Shown here piece after piece: positions 61,859 through 64,000 of a stretch of 64,000 bases of DNA. A program made the position numbers and the translations under genes. The notes beneath the pieces were generated by a model. The model was given only the letters and a program-made list of their open reading frames with translations. It did not search any database and had not been told where the DNA came from. The stretch's first letter is position 1. Every line of letters starts with the position of its first letter. The stretch comes from Arthrospiribacter ruber (GTDB lineage: Bacteria > Bacteroidota > Bacteroidia > Cytophagales > Cyclobacteriaceae): NCBI RefSeq assembly GCF_019343195.1, contig NZ_RPHB01000004.1, positions 62,001-126,000 on the forward strand, in the 5' to 3' direction.

Positions 61859-63205
61859 ATGAAAAATCCAAACAAATCCGGATTGAAGCAGATTTTAAGT
61901 TCATTTGAACTTCAAAGAAAGCCTTTCATTGTAAATGAATCAAACCTTGCTTCACTTTTTGCACGCCTTGGTAACAAGGCATTATTTATTTTTCTGTTGA
62001 GTTCAGTATTGTATCTAAGCTCATGTGATAAAGAAGATTCTGCACCTCCGATTAATAATGATCCTGAACCTACAGGCTCCATTTTAATCAAAATCAAGAC
62101 TACAGGTAAGGACAGTGATCCTGAAGGATATACCGTGCACATTGAAGGGTCTGATGCCAGACAAGTAGATGCCAATGGGGAAATTAATATTTCTAATAAA
62201 AGACCAGGAAATTACTCTATAGAATTAAGAGGAATAGCGAATCATTGCTCTGGAAATGGGAGCATGGTTAAGGAAGCAACTGTTTCCGCAGATGGAATCA
62301 CCACAGTCGAATTTGAAGTAGATTGCAAAGCCATACTAAGAGATAGATTAGTATATTCCAAAGGTTTAAACAATTTCACAGAATTTAAAATACACTCATC
62401 TAATTTAGATGGTTCGGATGAAAAGTTGATTTATGATAAAGTAATAGCCTTCCCATCGACTGTCAGAATTTCTCCAGATGGCACCAAAATCTCTTTCAAT
62501 GATAGATTGGATGGCAATAATACTATTCAAATTTTTGTAATGGATGCTGATGGAGAAAATGTAACTGCTATTCCTCACGAAGGTGCAGATAATACTGCTA
62601 TGGCTAACCAGTTCAATTCAGTCTGGCACCCTGATAGCAAAAAAATAACCTTCCGAAACGGATTTAGAAATGTGACTTACGAGCTTGAGTCAGGGCAGAG
62701 GACACTGATAGAATTTGAAGAAGGAGAAATGTTCAGTGTACAAGAGGTAATAGATAATGGAACAAAGTTTTTAGGAATATATATTAAAAACACTCCAGGC
62801 AGTCCTGTTGTCCATCAATTGGCTATTTCTAATGCTGATGGAACAGGTATGACAATATTAAAGGAAGAACCAAATTTAGTGTTCATTTCTGCTAAAATGC
62901 TGGATGAAAACACCTTGGTATATATTCAAAGAATAAATGCCTCCGGATTTTTCAATGAAGTAAGAAAGATAAACATCGACGGTTCCAACGACCAAAACAT
63001 CCAAAATCAATTGGGTTTTGCGGAGAGCGATAGATTACAATCTTTTACGATATCTCCCAATAAAACCGACCTTTTGTTTTACTTTGGAAGAAATGTCAAT
63101 TTTTTCTTTGGTAAAACAAAGTTAAATGGATCTGTAGAATTGCTCACCTACACTGGAAACAATGTAAGAGTAAGCCCAGACTGGTCCCAAGTCACAAGAA
63201 AATAA
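61859..63205 (+). CDS. Lipoprotein with TolB/PD40-like beta-propeller region
   Basis: A 448-residue protein. It has an unusually long N-terminal extension (about 35 residues, KNPNKSGLKQILSS...) before a signal-anchor ALFIFLLSSVLYLSSC; the Cys follows a lipobox-like LSSC. The mature part begins with acidic DKEDS and an Ig-like domain (about 60-150, GSILIKIKTTGKD...), then repeating propeller blades: VRISPDGTKISFNDRL, VWHPDSKKITFRN, and VRVSPDWSQVTRK. ATG at 61859 is used; the frame opens 15 codons earlier (61814) with even more extension. The family is not assigned. A bidirectional terminator follows. Confidence 0.7.
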   Translation: MKNPNKSGLKQILSSFELQRKPFIVNESNLASLFARLGNKALFIFLLSSVLYLSSCDKEDSAPPINNDPEPTGSILIKIKTTGKDSDPEGYTVHIEGSDARQVDANGEINISNKRPGNYSIELRGIANHCSGNGSMVKEATVSADGITTVEFEVDCKAILRDRLVYSKGLNNFTEFKIHSSNLDGSDEKLIYDKVIAFPSTVRISPDGTKISFNDRLDGNNTIQIFVMDADGENVTAIPHEGADNTAMANQFNSVWHPDSKKITFRNGFRNVTYELESGQRTLIEFEEGEMFSVQEVIDNGTKFLGIYIKNTPGSPVVHQLAISNADGTGMTILKEEPNLVFISAKMLDENTLVYIQRINASGFFNEVRKINIDGSNDQNIQNQLGFAESDRLQSFTISPNKTDLLFYFGRNVNFFFGKTKLNGSVELLTYTGNNVRVSPDWSQVTRK

Positions 63206-63219
63206 AAACATAAAAACAT

Positions 63220-63254
63220 AAAAAGACCTTGGACAATCAGTCCAAGGTCTTTTT
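63220..63254. terminator. Bidirectional terminator between lipoprotein and fabH-type genes
   Basis: Perfect stem AAAAAGACCTTGGA/TCCAAGGTCTTTTT with a 7-base loop; A and T runs let it serve both strands. Confidence 0.92.
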
Positions 63255-63259
63255 TATAA

Positions 63260-64000
63260 TCATGGAACCAGATAAACAAAAGCATTCACGTTCATCCCGG
63301 CACCTACAGAAGCAAAAACAATATGATCACCACTCTTGATCTCATGTCCTTCCAATTCATGCCTGATGATCATATCATACAATATTGGGACAGTAGCGAC
63401 TGAATTGTTTCCGAGTTTGGAAATAGTCATAGGCATGATCTGCTCAGAATTGATGTCCTGGACTCCAGCAAGTTTAAATACTCTCTGAATGATGGCCTCA
63501 TCCATTTTAGCATTAGCCTGATGGATAAGCACTTTTTTGATGTCCTTAAAAGGCACACCTGATTTTTCAATGGTTTCTACTACCAATCTTGGCACTGTAT
63601 TCAAAGCATACTCGTACAGTTTTCTACCGTTCATTTTCATAAAGAGCGTATTATCCTCAAATTCAGTATGGTATGAAATATCCATTTTAAGAAAATGGGC
63701 TTCGGAATAGGTATCTGAACGGGTTTTATGTGCTAATACACCTATGGGAGTGCTAGACTCTTTAGCTTCAACTACCACTGCACCTGCGCCGTCTGAGTAA
63801 ATCATGGAATCTATATCATGGGGATCAGCGATCCTTGACAGGTTTTCTGCACCAATGACCAACACCTTTTTGGCATCCCCTGATTTGATGTAATAATCTG
63901 CCTGTATGACTCCCTGAACCCAACCTGGACAACCAAAAGGCAAATCATAGGCTACACAATCCGGGTTCTTAATTTTCAACAAGTGCTTTACCCTAGAAGC
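63260..64000 (-). CDS. FabH-type beta-ketoacyl-ACP synthase III, C-terminal part
   Basis: The last 246 residues of a condensing enzyme whose N-terminus lies beyond the window (frame stays open through 64000 with no start codon before the edge that fits the family). The catalytic Cys is in AYDLPFGCPGWVQG, His in KKVLIHQANAKMD, Asn in KLGNNSVATVPILYD, and GDHIVFASVGAGMNVNAFVY closes the fold. These three residues form the FabH Cys-His-Asn triad. It starts fatty acid synthesis or a related condensation; the GCPGW and variant flanking loops suggest a specialised rather than housekeeping paralogue, which is inference. Confidence 0.9.
   Translation of the reverse strand, partial: ASRVKHLLKIKNPDCVAYDLPFGCPGWVQGVIQADYYIKSGDAKKVLVIGAENLSRIADPHDIDSMIYSDGAGAVVVEAKESSTPIGVLAHKTRSDTYSEAHFLKMDISYHTEFEDNTLFMKMNGRKLYEYALNTVPRLVVETIEKSGVPFKDIKKVLIHQANAKMDEAIIQRVFKLAGVQDINSEQIMPMTISKLGNNSVATVPILYDMIIRHELEGHEIKSGDHIVFASVGAGMNVNAFVYLVP

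Noticed and set aside
1-64000. CRISPR arrays, IS elements, prophage, rRNA operons
   Set aside because: I saw no regular spaced repeats, transposase or integrase motifs, phage structural genes or rRNA sequence in the window.

Overview
The window looks like chromosomal DNA of a Bacteroidota bacterium, most likely order Cytophagales and family Cyclobacteriaceae (Algoriphagus/Belliella/Aquiflexum type). The signs are AT-rich spacers, TAnnTTTG-like promoter boxes, many SPII lipoproteins and small DUF families typical of the phylum (DUF3078, DUF4136, DUF2490, DUF6252-like), a lipoprotein-type TamA (TamL), a type IX secretion C-terminal domain, and twin-arginine leaders on enzymes. Most of the window is ordinary core and metabolic genome. 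I see no prophage, IS element, CRISPR array or rRNA operon. One tRNA gene (Arg, anticodon TCG) is present.

Layout. 1-7 kb: a partial gene, an orphan response regulator, Mpo1-like, DUF4136 and DUF3078 proteins, a tandem universal stress protein, tRNA-Arg, sucC, a stand-alone LolD-type ATPase, a lipoprotein and a PrxQ-type peroxiredoxin. 7-12.5 kb: an EamA transporter, then the pyridine salvage operon pncB-prs-pncA, a decayed DUF2490 gene and a zinc-ribbon metallopeptidase. 12.5-21 kb: a GreA-like protein and a uronate catabolic locus (uxaB, uxaA on minus; kdgK-eda-dctPQM on plus) with a candidate LacI-family operator between the divergent arms. 21-34 kb: DUF2490 and NlpE-like proteins, glycogen phosphorylase, an inverted-repeat-rich spacer, a formylglycine-generating-enzyme-like lipoprotein with both active-site cysteines, ferritin, a Tat-exported Gfo/Idh/MocA oxidoreductase, a Tat-exported aminotransferase, and a secreted protein with an internal duplication. 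34-49.7 kb: gamma-glutamyltransferase with a partner protein, DoxX, a DEAD-box helicase, a serine hydrolase, an FAD oxidoreductase-SDR-aldo/keto reductase-YihY run, and TamL divergent from a TrmH-type methyltransferase with only 17 bases between start codons. 49.7-64 kb: a T9SS cargo protein, an NtrY/NtrC-like sigma-54 two-component pair divergent from an adaptor-ATPase-permease efflux cluster, PhzF, a beta-propeller-like lipoprotein and a truncated FabH-type ketoacyl synthase.

How genes work together. PncA, PncB and Prs can convert nicotinamide to nicotinate mononucleotide, with PRPP made in the same operon. UxaB, UxaA, KdgK and Eda form a complete route from tagaturonate to pyruvate and glyceraldehyde-3-phosphate, and the adjoining TRAP transporter probably imports the uronate; the isomerase UxaC is not in the window. 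The NtrC-type activator probably drives the divergent efflux operon, which has a plausible -24/-12 promoter 34 bases before the adaptor start codon. That efflux cluster has a broken four-helix-bundle gene between its ATPase and permease.

The most useful leads are the sigma-54/efflux module, the uronate operator, the two decayed genes, the Tat-exported aminotransferase, the structured spacer near 25.8 kb, the divergent PRPP synthetase and the compressed tamL/trmH start region. None is a proven new system.
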